From positions 68,407,720 to 68,471,719 of the forward strand of contig OZ018323.1 in the NCBI GenBank assembly GCA_963969495.1: a DNA stretch of 64,000 nt. Reading direction: 5' to 3'. Made by a program: the position numbers and the translations under genes. Positions 31,554 to 45,150 of this stretch are shown piece after piece. The notes under the pieces were generated by a model. It saw nothing but the letters and a program-made list of their open reading frames with translations, made no database searches and had not been told where the DNA came from. Numbering within the stretch: the stretch's first letter is position 1; each line of letters begins with the position of its first letter. Source of the DNA: Ceratothoa steindachneri (Eukaryota > Arthropoda > Malacostraca > Isopoda > Cymothoidae).

Positions 31554-34430
31554 ATGGATCAAACACATCAAATAAGGACATCTGTTAGCGGCCAACTCGA
31601 TCATCATGACTAACCGTCTGCCTCGAACCACCACCAGCTCACGCACAAGCAGCCACATGCGTACCTCTCGCTTTCCGTTTATGATCCTGCAAACCCAATT
31701 GCATGGTTGGAAGTCTCGTCCCTCCTCCTTAAACCTCAGAGAATCATCGAGGAAGAGAAAGTTGCAGCAATAATCCAGCGGTTGCCCATAAGTATCTTTA
31801 TTCAATTCAGGGAAGTGCTAATTAACGGGGAACAGGCTGGTGTTCTAGACCACCTGAAGGAGGCTTTCCTCAACAAATACGGTAGGTCCCAAATAGGCGA
31901 CCTGAGAGAGCTCCTGAATACTCAGGAAATGGGAGATAAGAGTCCTACTTCTTTTTTTAACTTATCTGAAGGACCTTATTAGGGTGAAAGGGGCTCAAAT
32001 CGACAAATACCATAGCTTGAATAAGTGTTTTTTTGAGACTCAGGATAGTCGAGTGGATTCATTATTGACTTACAGTGGTCCAGCGACGCGGGAAGCTGTT
32101 CGCAACTCGCCTACGCAATTATTTTTCCTTGCCCATTTTCCTACTCTCCTCTATCTACAAAAAATTCTGGCCAGACTTTCCATCGTTTCATGGACGAAGT
32201 TCTGAGATCTCTTCCTTGTATATTTTGCCCTATTGACGACCTGCTAATAGCATCTTCCTCGCTCTAGGAATATCTTTCTCACCTTCGTCAAGTCTTTTCT
32301 CGCCTTCAAGAGCACAGTATCGTGCTCAACACTTCCAAGTGTCTCTTTGGTGTCTCATAATTCTGTTTCTTGGGACACCGTGATGCGCAACTTTGCCCAA
32401 CCCACATCACGCAAACAACTCCGACGTTTCTGTGGCACGGTTAATTTCTACCACAGATTCATTCCAATTGTGCCCAGGTCATGCAACCTCCAAAGTCTAT
32501 GCTCTCTAAGAACACAAAGACTTCTCCTCTGAATGGTCTATTGAGGCGTGCGATTCATTCTCTCGCACCAAAGAGGCTATTGCCCGCGCTGTAGAATTGG
32601 CTCATCCTTCTCCAGGAGCCCTCAACAGCGTCTCCTCGGACGCATCCTCAACTCACGTAGGTGCAACCTTGCGGCAGAAGATTGGTGACTAATAACAACC
32701 TCTTGCTTTCTTTTCTCGCTCTCTTTCTGACTCCCAAAAGAGGTATAGTACGTTCTCTCGCGAGCAACTCGGAATATACCTCGCAATCCACCACTTCCGC
32801 CATCATCTGGAAAGGCGTGACTTCACAATTTTTACTGACCATAAGCCTTTGGTCAGTGCCTGTTCACCTGGTTCCACGTCCTCGGTGTACACTGCAGGTG
32901 ATACTCGTCACCTTGACTTTACCTTGCAGATGACGAGCGATATTTTATATGTTTGTGGCTCTTCAAACATCGTACCAGACGCGCTTTCTCGCATTTCCGC
33001 GATTTCGTCCACGCAACTCTCTCACATTACGACCATCGTTCATGCGACAATAACGCTTGCCCAGAAATAGGATTAAGACACGCAAACGCTGCGGCATTCT
33101 TCTGAACTCGTTGTTCACGACGTCGAATTACCAGACAGTTCTTCCAGGCGCATCCTGCTCGACTATTCATTGCCTGACAATCTTCGTCCTCTCATTTCTC
33201 TCGCTTACCGCCGGCACATTTTCGACCAAATTTACAGTCTCTCTCATCCTGGCGTCAATGCCACACGCAAACTCGTTGCACAACGCTTTGTGTGGCCAGA
33301 TATGAATGCCTACGTGTCCAAATGAACTAGCCCGCCATGCCAGCGCGCCAAAGTCCATCGTCACACAAAACCGCTCAAGTCCCTTTTCCTCTTCCTTCGT
33401 CGCGTTTTGACGCCGCTCACGTCTATCTAGTAGGTCCTCTGCCTTACTCTCGTGGTTGCAATTAACTTCTCACCATGATTGATCGTTTTACTCTTTGGCC
33501 AAAGCAGTTCCTATCTCGGACATCAGAGCTTCCACTGTCACTCGAGCATTCGTCTCAGTATGGGTTGCTCGGTTTGGTGTTCCATCAACGATCATGACTG
33601 ATCCTGGCAGCCAATTTGAATCCCACCAATGGGATGCACTCGTGTCAGTGCTTGGCTCCTTTCGTCTTTGTACCACTAGCAATCACCCCCAAAACAACAC
33701 CAAAGTGGAACGGTTGCACAGGACCCTCAAAGCAAGCTTATGCCCCACAGATCCCAACATCACTTAGGTGGACCAGCTACCTTTGATTTTACTGGATATT
33801 CGTTCATCCTTGAAAGAGGACTTGGCCTGCTCTGTGGCGGAACTTGTCTACGGTAGTCAACTTCGTCTCCCTTGTCAATTCTTTTCTTCTTCTGATCGAC
33901 CTCTACCTTCTCACCGCGATTCTACTTCTTATCTACACGATTTTGTACGGGTGATGGCTGATGTTAAACCTACCGCCCCTAGAGTGCCTGCCAATATAAA
34001 ACCCACGTGCCGAAGGAGATCAAAACATGCTCCCATGTTTTCGTCCGTCGCGATTCAACTCGCATTTCTTTGCATCCAGTCTATGACGGACTCTTTCTCG
34101 TCCTCTCTAGGAGGCCGAAGTTCTTCGTCCTTCAGCTTGGCGCCAAGCAGGATACTATTTCCATAGACCACCTGAAAGCCCGCTTATATTGAAAACGTTC
34201 ACCTTGAACACCCTCTTCCCATTTATTCTCCCAATATAACCACTTATGGTCCAGGACGTCCCCAAAATAACCTCCAAACCACCCTTACAAACACCCCCGA
34301 TACACAAAATTTACCTTCCGTTTTGCTGTCTCCACCTCTTGTGTTGCAGGAACCCTTGTCGGCAGCGCTGGTCAGTCAGGAGCTAATCTCGTCACCACTG
34401 GTCACCCCGTCAGCGGAAAACCGGACCTAA
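31554..34430 (+). pseudogene. Gypsy-type retrotransposon, copy 2 (gag fragment, RT back half, RNase H, integrase)
   Basis: Blocks in order: gag start near 31554 (MDQTHQIRTSVSG) and VAAIIQRLPISIFIQFREV; a jump at about 32030-32150; RT NSGQTFHRFMDEVL, PIDDLLIASSS (the YxDD box with Tyr lost) and HLRQVFSRLQEHSIVLNTSK; RNase H FFSRSLSDSQKRYSTFSREL and IFTDHKPL; the zinc-binding HPGVNATRKLVAQRFVWP; the integrase core ARFGVPSTIMTDPGSQFESH and NNTKVERLHRTLKASL; then the GPY-like C-terminus. Protease and the front half of RT are absent. Many single-base shifts. It would normally encode a polyprotein for copy-and-paste via cDNA. No env. Confidence 0.88.
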
Positions 34431-35269
34431 ATAAAACACTAATTAATTACATAAATTGAAAACGAGAAAACACGAGCGTGTTGACTACGCGTCTCAATTT
34501 ACAATAACATTATTCCCAAACATCCACCGGAGGTCCTTACACAGAAAATAGATACCAGACATGTGAAAAATCGACAGGCAATGGGTGTTAGACTGACAAA
34601 GAAAGGGCATATAAACGAAAGCGGGGAAGAAAAAATCTACCGGTAGAAAATATTTTTCTAACAACTTCGTGCTCACGATAAGGTTTAAATCATGAAAATG
34701 TTTGAAGCTTAGAAGAACTTAAATCTATACTTTTTTATTTGGGGAAAATTTTAATCGAAAATTAAGGTTTAATGCTAATTTCAAAATCCATAGCTCATCT
34801 TCGGTCGGTGGGGCCTTTGCCCTTTTAGGTGCACAGGAAATGCGAAATATTGCTTGAGGGGGATGATCTTTCCGGAAATGAGACTACTTCAGAAATTTCC
34901 TGATCCAGTTCGTTTTCGGAATTCTCGAGACAAGGGTGCGCATTTTTGCATCTAGAGTGGATAATATATAGCTCGAGGGGTTATAGGTGTTTAATAGGAT
35001 ACTGAAAATTTTTCCCATCATCTCTTAGCAGTCTCAGGCCTTGTCATTGTTTCTAGATACAAGCCCTATAACACGCCCTGTCTGTCAAAACGGCCGCATT
35101 TTCGTGGGGCTTTGAATAAGAATGACACGTCTACCTTCATAATATTCGTCCAGGCGCTATGAATGAGATCTATACTATGTTCCATCAAACTAAGAAGGTA
35201 TGAAGAGTACTAACGCTCTCTAAAGGATTCGAACGTGGGGATCAACGTTCTAAGTCCATAAGCGCTCAT

Positions 35270-35570
35270 TCTTTTCCGAAATTTTGAAACTAAGGTGAGA
35301 AGGATTAAATCATCTCAAGAGGAACGATACATGAGGGGGTGGCTATTAATGGCGTTTTAAATAGAGGATATCAAAGTCAGCAAATTGAAATAATCTAAAA
35401 TTGAAAGCTACATTGTCTTATATAAGCAAGATTTGATCACTCGGATACACCTTTCCCACAAAGCTCCAACCCACGGTGCATAAATCAGGATCGTAAGGTG
35501 TATGATGTTATTAGAAATCATGTGGCCTTGGAATTCACCAGATAACAAGACTTCAGAGAGAGCCTTGCCC
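35270..35570 (-). pseudogene. BEL/Pao integrase fragment
   Basis: The minus strand gives LIYAPWVGALWERCIRVIKS followed by CLYKTM, and further down NSHPLMYRSS and DDLILLT. The motifs APWxGGxWERxIxxxKxxL and N-x-R-P-L-x-Y-x-x-x-x-D-x-x-x-L-T-P are the integrase core end and following linker in BEL/Pao pol. Downstream sequence is unreadable. Confidence 0.7.
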
Positions 35571-35691
35571 TATATAAAAACATATTTAGCATTATCAGCA
35601 TAGTCCTCGTCAGGGACTCCGTAAAGGTTTGAAAATCTCTGAAGTGCTTATGTGGGTACGAGTTTCTTCAACGGAATGTAGCGCGTTTTGG

Positions 35692-36005
35692 CAGGGCCGA
35701 CCCTATGGTTGCTGGAGCCCTGCGCAAGCAGATGTTCGGCGCCCTTTTTAAGTATAATTCTAAAAAAAGTCACAAGAAAAAATTAAAAATATAGAATGAT
35801 AGAAATCAGTTTATCACCTGGGTTGTCTTTTAACAAATAATAAACAATAGTTTTGTTTTTCTCAACCTGGATTTTAGAATTTTGGACAGTATGGACAATT
35901 TGCCTACCTGAAATATTTAATTTTTTCACTTTTTCTTTTTAGGGGAATATCCTTGATGGCGCCCCGGGTAACTGCCCGAGTTGCCGGTAGGTTGAGCCGG
36001 CACTG
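35692..36005. mobile_element. hAT-like MITE, 314 bp
   Basis: Begins CAGGGCCGACCCTATGG and ends ...GGTTGAGCCGGCACTG (reverse complement CAGTGCCGGCTCAACC). Flanks are CGTTTTGG (35684-35691) and CGTTTTGT (36006-36013), an 8-bp duplication with one mismatch. CAG...CTG ends with an 8-bp duplication are the hAT hallmark. No coding capacity. Confidence 0.75.
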
Positions 36006-36345
36006 CGTTTTGTGGTAATTGGTTACTGAGCGTTAACCTTGGGCTGACTCTAATTGGAGATGATTATCTTCTAGTTTGATTTTGCGTTGTAGGCTGGTAA
36101 GAAGACCGGTTGATTACCTTTAGGAGAAGGAAATCCAGGAAGGCAGATTCTAGGACTCTTTATTGGACGAAGACTCGGTAGGCCTAGGTGCAATGAATTC
36201 GCATATGTGTATGTCGGATATTTGAAGCTAGCCTACTAATGTCGGGGTCTACTTTGACCTACGCTTCCTTTTCTCGAGTGGACAGTTGACCTTATTACTG
36301 ATGACGGAAACTCCTTGCTGTCTTACTGCCTTACTTTTCTTACTG
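36006..36345 (+). repeat. Dispersed repeat R, copy 1
   Basis: GTAATTGGTTACTGAGCG through ACTGATGACGGAAACTCCTT aligns with 46764-47085 at roughly 80 per cent, same orientation. The shared GGGTACGAGTTT lies just before it in the second copy but on the far side of the MITE here, so the MITE interrupts the repeat. Function unknown; it could be an LTR or untranslated region of an unrecognised element. Confidence 0.75.
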
Positions 36346-37621
36346 ATCTCGGGTGAAAGTGTCTCGAATTTATTTTTGCCTATATAGCTATTACAAGAAT
36401 ACACTATATATTATTATTTACCATGACAAAATGTTATACAATTTTACTAGCTTAATTGCATGAGCGTGCACATTTAAAGACTCCATAAGACTCACATTAC
36501 ACTCATTTGTGAGGCTTCATTGTTGATCCTAATCCACCTTGCAATGGGGCACTACATATTTTAAAAAACTGGGAGGTAGACGTATCTGCCACGATTTCAA
36601 TTTGCACTGTTCTTATTTGAAGCATATTAATAAAAAAGTACATATTTACTATTTAATCATTTGAAATTTTTATGAACATATGCCATGTGAAGTCGATCCA
36701 GGTATGTTTAAAAGGCTTGCCAAAGTGAACTTGTTCATTTTAGGGTATTGAAATGCAAAAGAGTTAAATTTCTTACACACATAACAATCAGCAAGGCTAA
36801 TTTTAAAGGTTGACAGGGGGGCGGGGGTGTTGACTCTTATTCAAAAGCCTTGGTTTCCAAGAGTTGTTAGAGTCGAATTCATTCTAAGCTGCTTGAATTT
36901 CAAATGACAAATTTCAATTATTAACCTGTTTAAGTAACGATTTTTATCCAGCAATAGAGAACTGATGAGATTTCAGTCATATAGTTTAGATTTAGATATT
37001 TGTCCATTGCTCTGTCAATACGGTAGTTATCCAAAAACAAATCGAGGTCTCTAATGAGGAAGAGGAGGGGGCGTTAGCCTCCTGTTTTGATTCGTCCTTG
37101 AGGAAATCATTTTCACCAGTGAAAGATTGCAATACCATAACATCGAAATCCAGTACACTTTGCTGAATATGTATCCCAGCCTCAAATCTCAATTAGAGTC
37201 TGGTTTAGAATAATTCAAATTATTTAAATAATAAGGCGACGGATTGAGAGAAGAGTTGAAAATCCGTTCGCAAGCTCATTCTACTTCGGATTCGGATTTA
37301 GATAGCCCTATGGGTGATTTGACCTGAATTCAGGCCTCGTTCTCCACCTCGATCTTGTGATCAATTAAGTCTGCCCCTCATGGATTTCCTTTTAAAGCAA
37401 AGTTTCTTTGAACTAATTTCTACAGACTGAAGTTTAAAAGAAGTAATTGGAAGTACAGACCTCTCTATGAGGGGCTTGCCTATCTAGTTGAAAGGAATTC
37501 CTCTCCCAGAGCCGGGCGAACCCTCTCGACTCTTCGACGGTAAGCCTACCCGCGCGCCGGTAATTTTTCCCGACTAAGGCCTGCTGGCTGTTTTAAGAAA
37601 TGAGGTGTCAGAGCGTCCACT

Positions 37622-37860
37622 TTACCTGGAAATCACAGATAAAAAAAAAATACTCCCGTGCGGTATTATAAGGATTTCGGTCGCAAGACATGGTTTCTCG
37701 AGGCACTCCGCATTGGACAGCCTCAGATATTGAATTAGGTCTACTTCAAGCAAGCATACAATCCCCTCAACCTTATTTCGCAACAATAGAGGAAGGTGGA
37801 ATGATCTGCCTGCAAAGGGGAAACCATTTTCCTTCAAGGCCTTGATAGCATGTTCCACTA
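37622..37860 (-). pseudogene. BEL/Pao protease-region fragment
   Basis: AIKALKENGFPFAGRSFHLP then VEGIVCLLEVDLIQYLRLSN and CLATEILIIPHGSIF. The hydrophobic V/I-G-x-D-x-I pattern followed by a short Gly segment is what BEL/Pao aspartic proteases (DUF1758) show after their flap, but no DTG is seen. Placement between gag and integrase supports it. Confidence 0.45.
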
Positions 37861-38767
37861 CACCTAAAGTAAAATCGAGGCATAAGTTGGATTTGACCTA
37901 GCCGAAGTTCTCTTAGAACCGAAAAAAAAGACCGACTCTAACTCCCCAATATGTTTGGTCTGTATGTGAATGAACGTTTTGATTGTAAATGTGTACGACG
38001 GAAGTTCACTTGAATTTGCATCCAAAGATAAGGACACGAATACAGAGAGTTAGAACCTTTGAGAGACAAAATCAATTAGGCACCGTACAAATCGAAACTT
38101 ATCCCCCCCATCCGTACCAAGTCTACAGTGAGGATAGTAAGCAGGAAGTCTGCGTCAAGTTTTGATAAAGTTCCAGAACTTTATGCAACTAGGACACGCC
38201 CCAAGTATTACAATCTACCCTTGAAGTTGTTCCAAATTTATGTAATCGGTTTTGACTGTTATATGGAAAAGAACTGAAATGCGAGTTGCGGCTTTGCAAA
38301 TCTTGCAATGATATGATAGGAGATAACGAAAGGCAGGGCAGAAGTCCGGCAAATGACGAGAGGAAGTATACAGCTTGTACAGGTTCAACTCTGAATACCT
38401 GGTTTTCCTCTTTTAAGGGCGATTGTATTTAAGATAATTTAGCATATTATGAATTCTGTCACATAATTTGGATTTTGAATTAAGACGTATGGAATTTTCA
38501 TTTGACAGGAAATTTGAATTAAAATTTTGAAGCGTTGAAAAGATGTTTGAATCCGAACCGTTTCTTTTTGTAAAAAAAAACCAACTCATAAATTTTAACG
38601 TTTGTTTTAGAATCTCCTCCTTTCCCGAGATTAAAAAAAGTAAGTTTTAAAAGTTTAGACGAAAGAATGAGGTTGCGAAAGGTGTTTCTTTGAATTTGAC
38701 CTATTACTAGGAAACGGTTTGAAAAACTGAAGGTTAGAATGGAACTTAAATTCGCTGAGAGAAGCAG

Positions 38768-39745
38768 TTACTTGTTTGCACGGTAGGGTCTATGCTTCTC
38801 CAGTTTATGAATCGTGAAAATATAATTCTTTAATATTTTGGTGAGAGAAGGATAATCCATCTTTGTAGTTATCCTTAGTTTCCTTTTAAAACCAAGAGGT
38901 AACTTGCTATAAATTACATGTGACATGAACAGATTCCTCACGCTTTTACCCTCAGAAAAGTTCATGTCCAATTTTTAAGTTTATACAGGATGGAACGGAT
39001 TTCGTTAAGTCATAACGAAAACTTCTGCAGGTTCGAGTTGGAATTGAATCTGAATTTAAAATTTTAGAGAAGCAAAAGTCCCAATGACAGCATTCCTGTC
39101 TAAAAATTCCCTTTTCTAATGCGCCCTTATAATCCTCGTTTGAATTGCAGAGCTGTTTGACGATGGTAAAAGCATAATCCCGTAAATAACTTTTTAGATA
39201 AACGAGGTTGGAAGAGTTTGAAATATTCCTCTTAGAACCGACAAGATTTTTGAATTGTGACAAGAAAATGTGAAAATTAAGGTTGTCTGAAGTTTCCTGG
39301 AACGAAATGCAAAGCAAAGCTGGAGGTAGAGATTCTGAAACAGTGGGTCTGTAGAGGCCGCTTAAGATTTCCTTTGGGCCCGAAGCAGATAGGCTCGTGG
39401 AAGAGGATGAGTTGGGTGAAGTGATATTTCCTTCCCTGGAAAAGGCGCTCAGTTGCGAGTTTCAAGATCGTAATCAATCTATAGCGACAGTTATTTATTG
39501 ATTAGCGATTCATCGACTTGATCAAAATACAATGACTGAAAAATTCCAAGAATTTGATTATCCAACTGATCAAGGGAAGAGAGGACGGACTCTATCGTGT
39601 GCCGTTTTACACTCAAATGATCCTTTGAACTAAATTCAGACCCTATTTCTGTGTTAACTTTGTTTTTTATAGTCCTGTATTTTACAATGCACATAATTTG
39701 ATTTTTTACCTCCTCAGGGATCGCTATGCTACCACCACTGGTCAT
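38768..39745 (-). pseudogene. BEL/Pao gag (DUF1759-like)
   Basis: Minus-strand pieces: KRHTIESVLSSLDQLDNQIL; then FLSQFKNLVGSKRNISNSSN followed by LVYLKSYLRDYAFTIVKQL; then SHVIYSKLPLGFKRKLRITT, MDYPSLTKILKNYIFTIHKL. The order FxxFxxLV, then NISNSxKLxYLKSxLxGxA, then IxSKLPxxxRRxL, then YPxLxxIL is the BEL/Pao gag pattern. Three frames are needed. Confidence 0.78.
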
Positions 39746-40115
39746 ATTTTATAAAAATTGAGTTAAAAAAGGAAATGACAAGAGTCGTAGAAAAGTATTT
39801 AATAAAACTCAATATGTAAGGAGAAAGTGTAGAAAAGAAACCCCCCAAAATCCAGGAAAAGTACACGTTCTCACTTAAACAACTCGCCTTTTTTTCAACA
39901 ACGGAATTCCCAAACATTCAACACAGGTGCTTACACAGAAAAGTGTTAGCCAGAAAAATGAAAAATAAACAGACAAGGAGTAGTAGACACACGAAGTGTT
40001 AGAAATTAATTTTCTAAACATTATACATATATGTATATGGTGTGTCATTACTTTGAGGACATCACTTTGAATAGCTCTAACTTTTTTATAACTATTTATT
40101 TCCTTCTTTTTCATA

Positions 40116-40440
40116 TTAATAATGAATGACTTTAAAGTGACGAATCAAATGAAAAGCCACCATCTCATACGGGTAGAATAACCCAAGCTTGGATACCTGC
40201 CAAATTTCACGATTACGGTGGCCTCCTAAATCACCCTAACTCAAACCACTGAACTATTACGTATAGGGCGTCGTCAAGAAAAAGGGCAATTAACACTTCC
40301 ATAACACCATCGAATATTTCAAGTCCGCTATCACAAAGACTATATACGAAATTGATAAAGATCATATGATTCTCTGGTGATATGCGTATTTTTCTACATT
40401 CCTACAAATGACCTCAAAATACTGACGCACCATATATATA
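40116..40440. other. No gene recognised
   Basis: Flank between the BEL element and the PLE fragment. No coding or repeat signal found. Confidence 0.45.
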
Positions 40441-40449
40441 CAAGCCATA

Positions 40450-40927
<478 letters not shown>

Positions 40928-40929
40928 TA

Positions 40930-43600
40930 TTTGGGAGGTAATTCTTGTACTCTCCCTCCTCTGGATCGAGGGTGCCTAGTGTATCATTGGGGAGAATGTC
41001 TTCCAACCTCTCCCAAATGCCTCTTCCTCTTTTGTAGAGATAAATGTTCAAAGGATCAAGTCCTGTTTCTTCGTGGAGGCACCTCGAGGTCCGAAAGTCG
41101 TACCACTTGGAGCCAGTGATGAAACGGGGGCCTTGGTTCTGCACTCTTTGAAGTTTTGACATGTTTCTGTTTGATGATGTGTTGAGAGGTATACTGTGGT
41201 ACACCAGTTTCGATCCAACCAAACTGATGTATAGCTTTTTCTTATTTGCTATTGTGAGGATTCTAACTCGGTGGAGTTTTTCTAGTTCAGCTCTTGCAAA
41301 TCCTGTTCTGGTGCTCACGTGTTTATTTATTCCGGTACTAGAGAGTTTGTAGCCGAGAATTGACGCGTGCGGTGAGTATTCAATATCGGTGTTTCCTAGT
41401 TTGAAGGGGATGGTACGATGTCTTCCTATTGCAGTTGCAGAGAACTAAACACGTTCGTTTGGATTTTCCAGCGTCTTTCAAAGTTGGAGATCATTTCGGC
41501 CTCTGTTGCCGTGGCTCTGGCTATCATCCTTGCCGATTTTGTTCTCCGAACTATTTACAGCTTAGGTGATATCGTCCGTGTATTGTATATTTAGTGTTTT
41601 TTCGTCGATTGGTTTTGGGATGTCTCTCGTGAAGATGGTGAAGAGAGTAGGGCTTAGGCATCCTCCTTGTAGAACACCGGAGGTGAGGTCGAAGGCTTCT
41701 CTGTGTGCCCCTCGAAGGCGATCACTGCTCGCCTATTGGTCAGATAGCTGCAGAGGATCTTTTCGAAGTGGAATGTGAGTTTCAGTCGTGAGATTTTGTA
41801 TTTCAGGGCTTCGATCAAAACTTTATCGAAGGCCTTCTTAACGTCTCTGCAGACGACGTCAATCCAACATCCTCTAGCTCGCCATGCTGCTGCGTGTTGC
41901 AGCATATGGGCTATGGCTGTCTCAGTGCCTCGATGTTCTCTAAATCCGTGTTGTTCTTCGTTCAGTAGATTCTTTTCTGCTATGTATTTTGTCAGTCTGT
42001 TGTTGAGGATTTCTCAAAAACCTTCCTAACGGTCTCCAGCGGTGAGATGGGTCGGTAATTCATGACCTGGTTTGGTGGTTTTCTTGGTTTGGGTATGAAG
42101 ATCATTTTAAAGGTCTTCGGGCCATCCAAGAAGTAGCCCATTGCTAGAGACGCGTTGAACAGGTTCAGCAGCCTGATCCTAATTCTCTTCGGTGCTTCTT
42201 TTAAATGCCTGATTGTAATTTGTCTGAGTCCCGGGGCTATGGACTTGAATAAGGAAATTGCTTTTGATAATTATTCCTCTGTTATTATCCTCTTTTCCTG
42301 AGAGTTACCGTGTAGCCGATGGATGCATGTGGTTCTATAAGGGTAAAACCTGCCTCCTCTCCTTTCCATATACTCGAGAACCTGGTCCTCGAAGCCTAGG
42401 TCAAAGTCTTTTCTTCTTCATCTGATATTTTGAAGACATATTCCCAGACACGGTGGAACAGTTTCTCTTTCTCACTTGGAGTGACCGCCGTAGTTCCTCC
42501 ATGCTTGATGGCAGATGGGCCGAGGATGCGTGCGTTTCGTTTTAATTTGTTGATTGTCGTCCAAAATGCCTTCGGGTTCCTCTCAGTGTCTAATTTTTCT
42601 ATTATTCTATTCCACTTGTTTCTGAGCTCTAATCCTAGCGTGGAATTCAACTGATTTCTGAGATACTAAACGAAGCGGAATTCCATGGGTCTGGTGAAGT
42701 CCATGTTGAGGATGGTCTCGTAGATGCGGGAGAATCGTTGTTGGAGCACCACTCTCTCTTGTGTGGGTTTTGTAGGAATGGGAATTTTGTGTGATGTAAT
42801 GGGAATAGCTATAGCATCGACGTTAGAGATGCAGGCGCTAATAGCAGTAAGCTCTTCATCCAGATCTTCTTCAGATGCCGCATTCAGATCAAGGATATCT
42901 GCTGGGAATGCCCTCCTGTATTCTTCCAGAAGTCTTTTTTGGGGGGTGACTGGGACTGGGATAGGGTCAGTTGCTATAGTGATTAGCATAGGCAAATGAT
43001 CACTTGGTGTTAGTGGTCCTGGCGTGATGAGTTGGTGAAAGGGGAAGCTTTGGTTCGTGAGCACGACATCTGGTTTGGCGGCTGACCCTGTGATAGAAAT
43101 ATGTAGGAAAGTCCGGCCCGATGCACTCTGCAACGCCCCTTCTAATTAAGAGATCGAGTAGTCTACCTCTTGAGTTCGTCGTCGAGTATCTCGCTGCCCT
43201 ATCCCTGGCGTTAAGGTTCCCAGCGAATAGTACTGGGTGCTCTTTTGTGAAAAAGGGTGTATAGGTCATGATAGGGCAGATATGAACAGCGAGGAGGCTT
43301 GTATCCCGCGCTCAGTTCGATGTCACTCATAGAGCATCTTAAGATGATCGACAGTGTCGATTCATCCATTAGGTTTCCCGGTCTGAATTGTAGATCATTC
43401 TTTACTGCTATTAGTGCTCCGTCAAATCTCTCTCCTGTGCAATTCTTTTGTCGAACGTTGTATCCAAAGATCTTCTGTCTACCATCGTCCTTGATGCTAA
43501 TTTCTGACAACACAAGAACATCTGGATCCAGTTTTCTGTATATATTGAACAGTTTGTTTTTATTGTTTGCCCATTCTTGCACGTTATGTGCCAAGGTGGT
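40930..43600 (-). pseudogene. LINE copy B, ORF2 (endonuclease and reverse transcriptase)
   Basis: Nearly full ORF2 on the minus strand. Endonuclease: LAHNVQEW-like start, KLDPDVLVLSEISIKDDGRQ, VLFAGNLNARDRAARYSTTN, TPSDHLPMLI. RT: FIPKPRKPPNQVMNYRPISP, DVVCRDVKKAFDKV (first catalytic Asp), and QYTDDI (41571-41583, the Asp pair). C-terminus: [20 protein letters not shown] and [18 protein letters not shown]. No RNase H is seen. Stops and shifts occur near 42010, 42390 and 43090. The 3' end meets a (TA)n tract. Confidence 0.88.
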
Positions 43601-45105
43601 TAGCAGGTTTCTATATGCTATCTTGTAAGTCTGATTTATTCTAGGCCGTTTGACGGCCAGACTTTATTTTCTTGTATGGTGCTGGATCATAGAGCCTGAA
43701 ATTCTCGTTGTAAAGTTTTGTTTTGCAGGCAAGTAGAGATGCTTCGATTGTCTCCTCGTTAACTGGAGAGTTATAGCACCACTTGATATGTCCTTTTCTT
43801 AATCCTGCGGCCACGTCCTCTGTAGACATCTCTTTCTTTTGGATGGTGTGTGAGTTAAGAGCTAAGGTGAGCCGGATTTCCTTGCCACCTAACTCAAGCT
43901 CTTCCTCGTTTTGTTCAGAGTCAGCTTCCTGAATCTTTGGCTCTTCTTTGGTTTCCTTGTTTTTCTTCTGCCTGGGCGAGTTAGGTGGAGGTGCTTGGGC
44001 GCCTGTTTGTTGTTGTTGAGTCGTAGCTAAGGTTATAGGTTATATCCTGGATTTTTCTTGTATCCGAGCTTTCGACTGCTTGTGCTGGTTTAGTCTTGAG
44101 GCATGTTGCCGATAGGACTTTTTCAGATTGGGGATTGTCCGAGAATTTGATTGTTTCTAGGTCGTTTGCTGCCAACATTTTGTTCATTTTAATATTGAAT
44201 GAACCAGGGCAGGCTAAGTTCATCCCATGTGCATGCAGAATGCAGACCAACATTTTGGTAGGGGTAGAGTCGTTCAGTTGTAATACAATCTGAGGCTGAG
44301 TCGTTGTAATGTTCTGCTGGTTTTGGCTTTAGCGGCTGCGGCGTATGTCGGTTTTGGTCTGTCCACTGCTTCTCTTTTCCTCTCTTCTTCTTCAGCTTTT
44401 ATTTCCTGACCGAGTACTGCATACTCAGGGTACGGTGATTCCCCGCACAGTTAATGCATATCTTTGTATCCCTAACGTCGTGTCCTGTCTGCGCGCTCTC
44501 AGAGCAGATCTTTGTTTTCCCAGACTCGGGGCAGGTGCCAGTTGAATGTTCTTCGGCCTGGTAGCAATTGATTGAAGCTGGTTAGTATCTCGAAGAATCT
44601 TCCCCCCCTCTATTTGATCTGGGGATATGATCATGGAGAACAATTTTAAACCTACTTCCTTGGCTTTGGCTGCCATTTCCATATTCGTGAAGACCACTTT
44701 GAAGACGTGAGAGAGGTTGCGGAACTTTACCACTTCTGCCACTTCCGCCCATTGATGGTTCCTCTCAATCTCCGCCTTAATGGCTTCAGCTGATCTTTCC
44801 TCTACCCATGGGTCCACTCTTCTGCATATAATAGCCTTTCTTGCTGCCAATGCTGGAGATGGCCGTGGTTCTAGTCCATTCTTGACCAGTTGTCTCGTGC
44901 CTTCCGATGTGGTTAATTTCACCAGATATTCTTGCGTGTGGCAGATGAGTGTATATGCTCCATTTGCTTCTATTAGCCGTTTTAGTCCAATTCTAAGTTT
45001 GTCGTAAAGGGCCACAAATACCTCCGCTCTGTCAGGTTTTTCATTTCCGGTGAGTCTTAGTGGGATTCGAAAGTCCAACGACTCCCCCCTCCCATTCATA
45101 GCAGG
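43600..45105 (-). pseudogene. LINE copy B, ORF1 (gag-like)
   Basis: Opens at 45099 (MNGRGESLDFRIPLRLTGNE) and stays open for 224 codons: LRIGLKRLIEANGAYTLICH, ARKAIICRRVDPWVEERSAE, WAEVAEVVKFRNLSHVFKVV. A frameshift follows before the zinc-knuckle region (an ALRARRQD-type shifted reading where Cys residues are expected). The C-terminal part has LANDLETIKF-like blocks and EDVAAGLRKGHIKWCYNSPV, parallel to EEVVTGVRRCHFKWCYDS of LINE A. RNA-binding role by family. Confidence 0.83.
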
Positions 45106-45150
45106 GGTGCCTTCTCATTAACTTGCTGTGCCTTTCTCTGATCTATTCGA

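Larger units (their letters stand above)
34431..40115 (-). mobile_element. BEL/Pao LTR retrotransposon, degraded
   Basis: Minus strand: gag 38768-39745, protease-like 37622-37860, integrase about 35280-35560. Flanking direct similarity lies between 34495-34690 and 39890-40030 (CCCAAACATYCA, then TTACACAGAAAA, then AACAGACAAG), probably LTR remnants. It abuts the end of Gypsy copy 2. The interior holds a 314-bp MITE and a dispersed repeat. Between recognised blocks the coding signal is too decayed to place. Confidence 0.72.

Noticed and set aside
31554..34430. Endogenous retrovirus with env
   Set aside because: No env-like frame or membrane segment follows pol before the BEL element begins; it is treated as an LTR retrotransposon.
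37300..37620. Additional BEL/Pao domains between protease and integrase
   Set aside because: No RT motif was legible in any frame, so no separate call was made.
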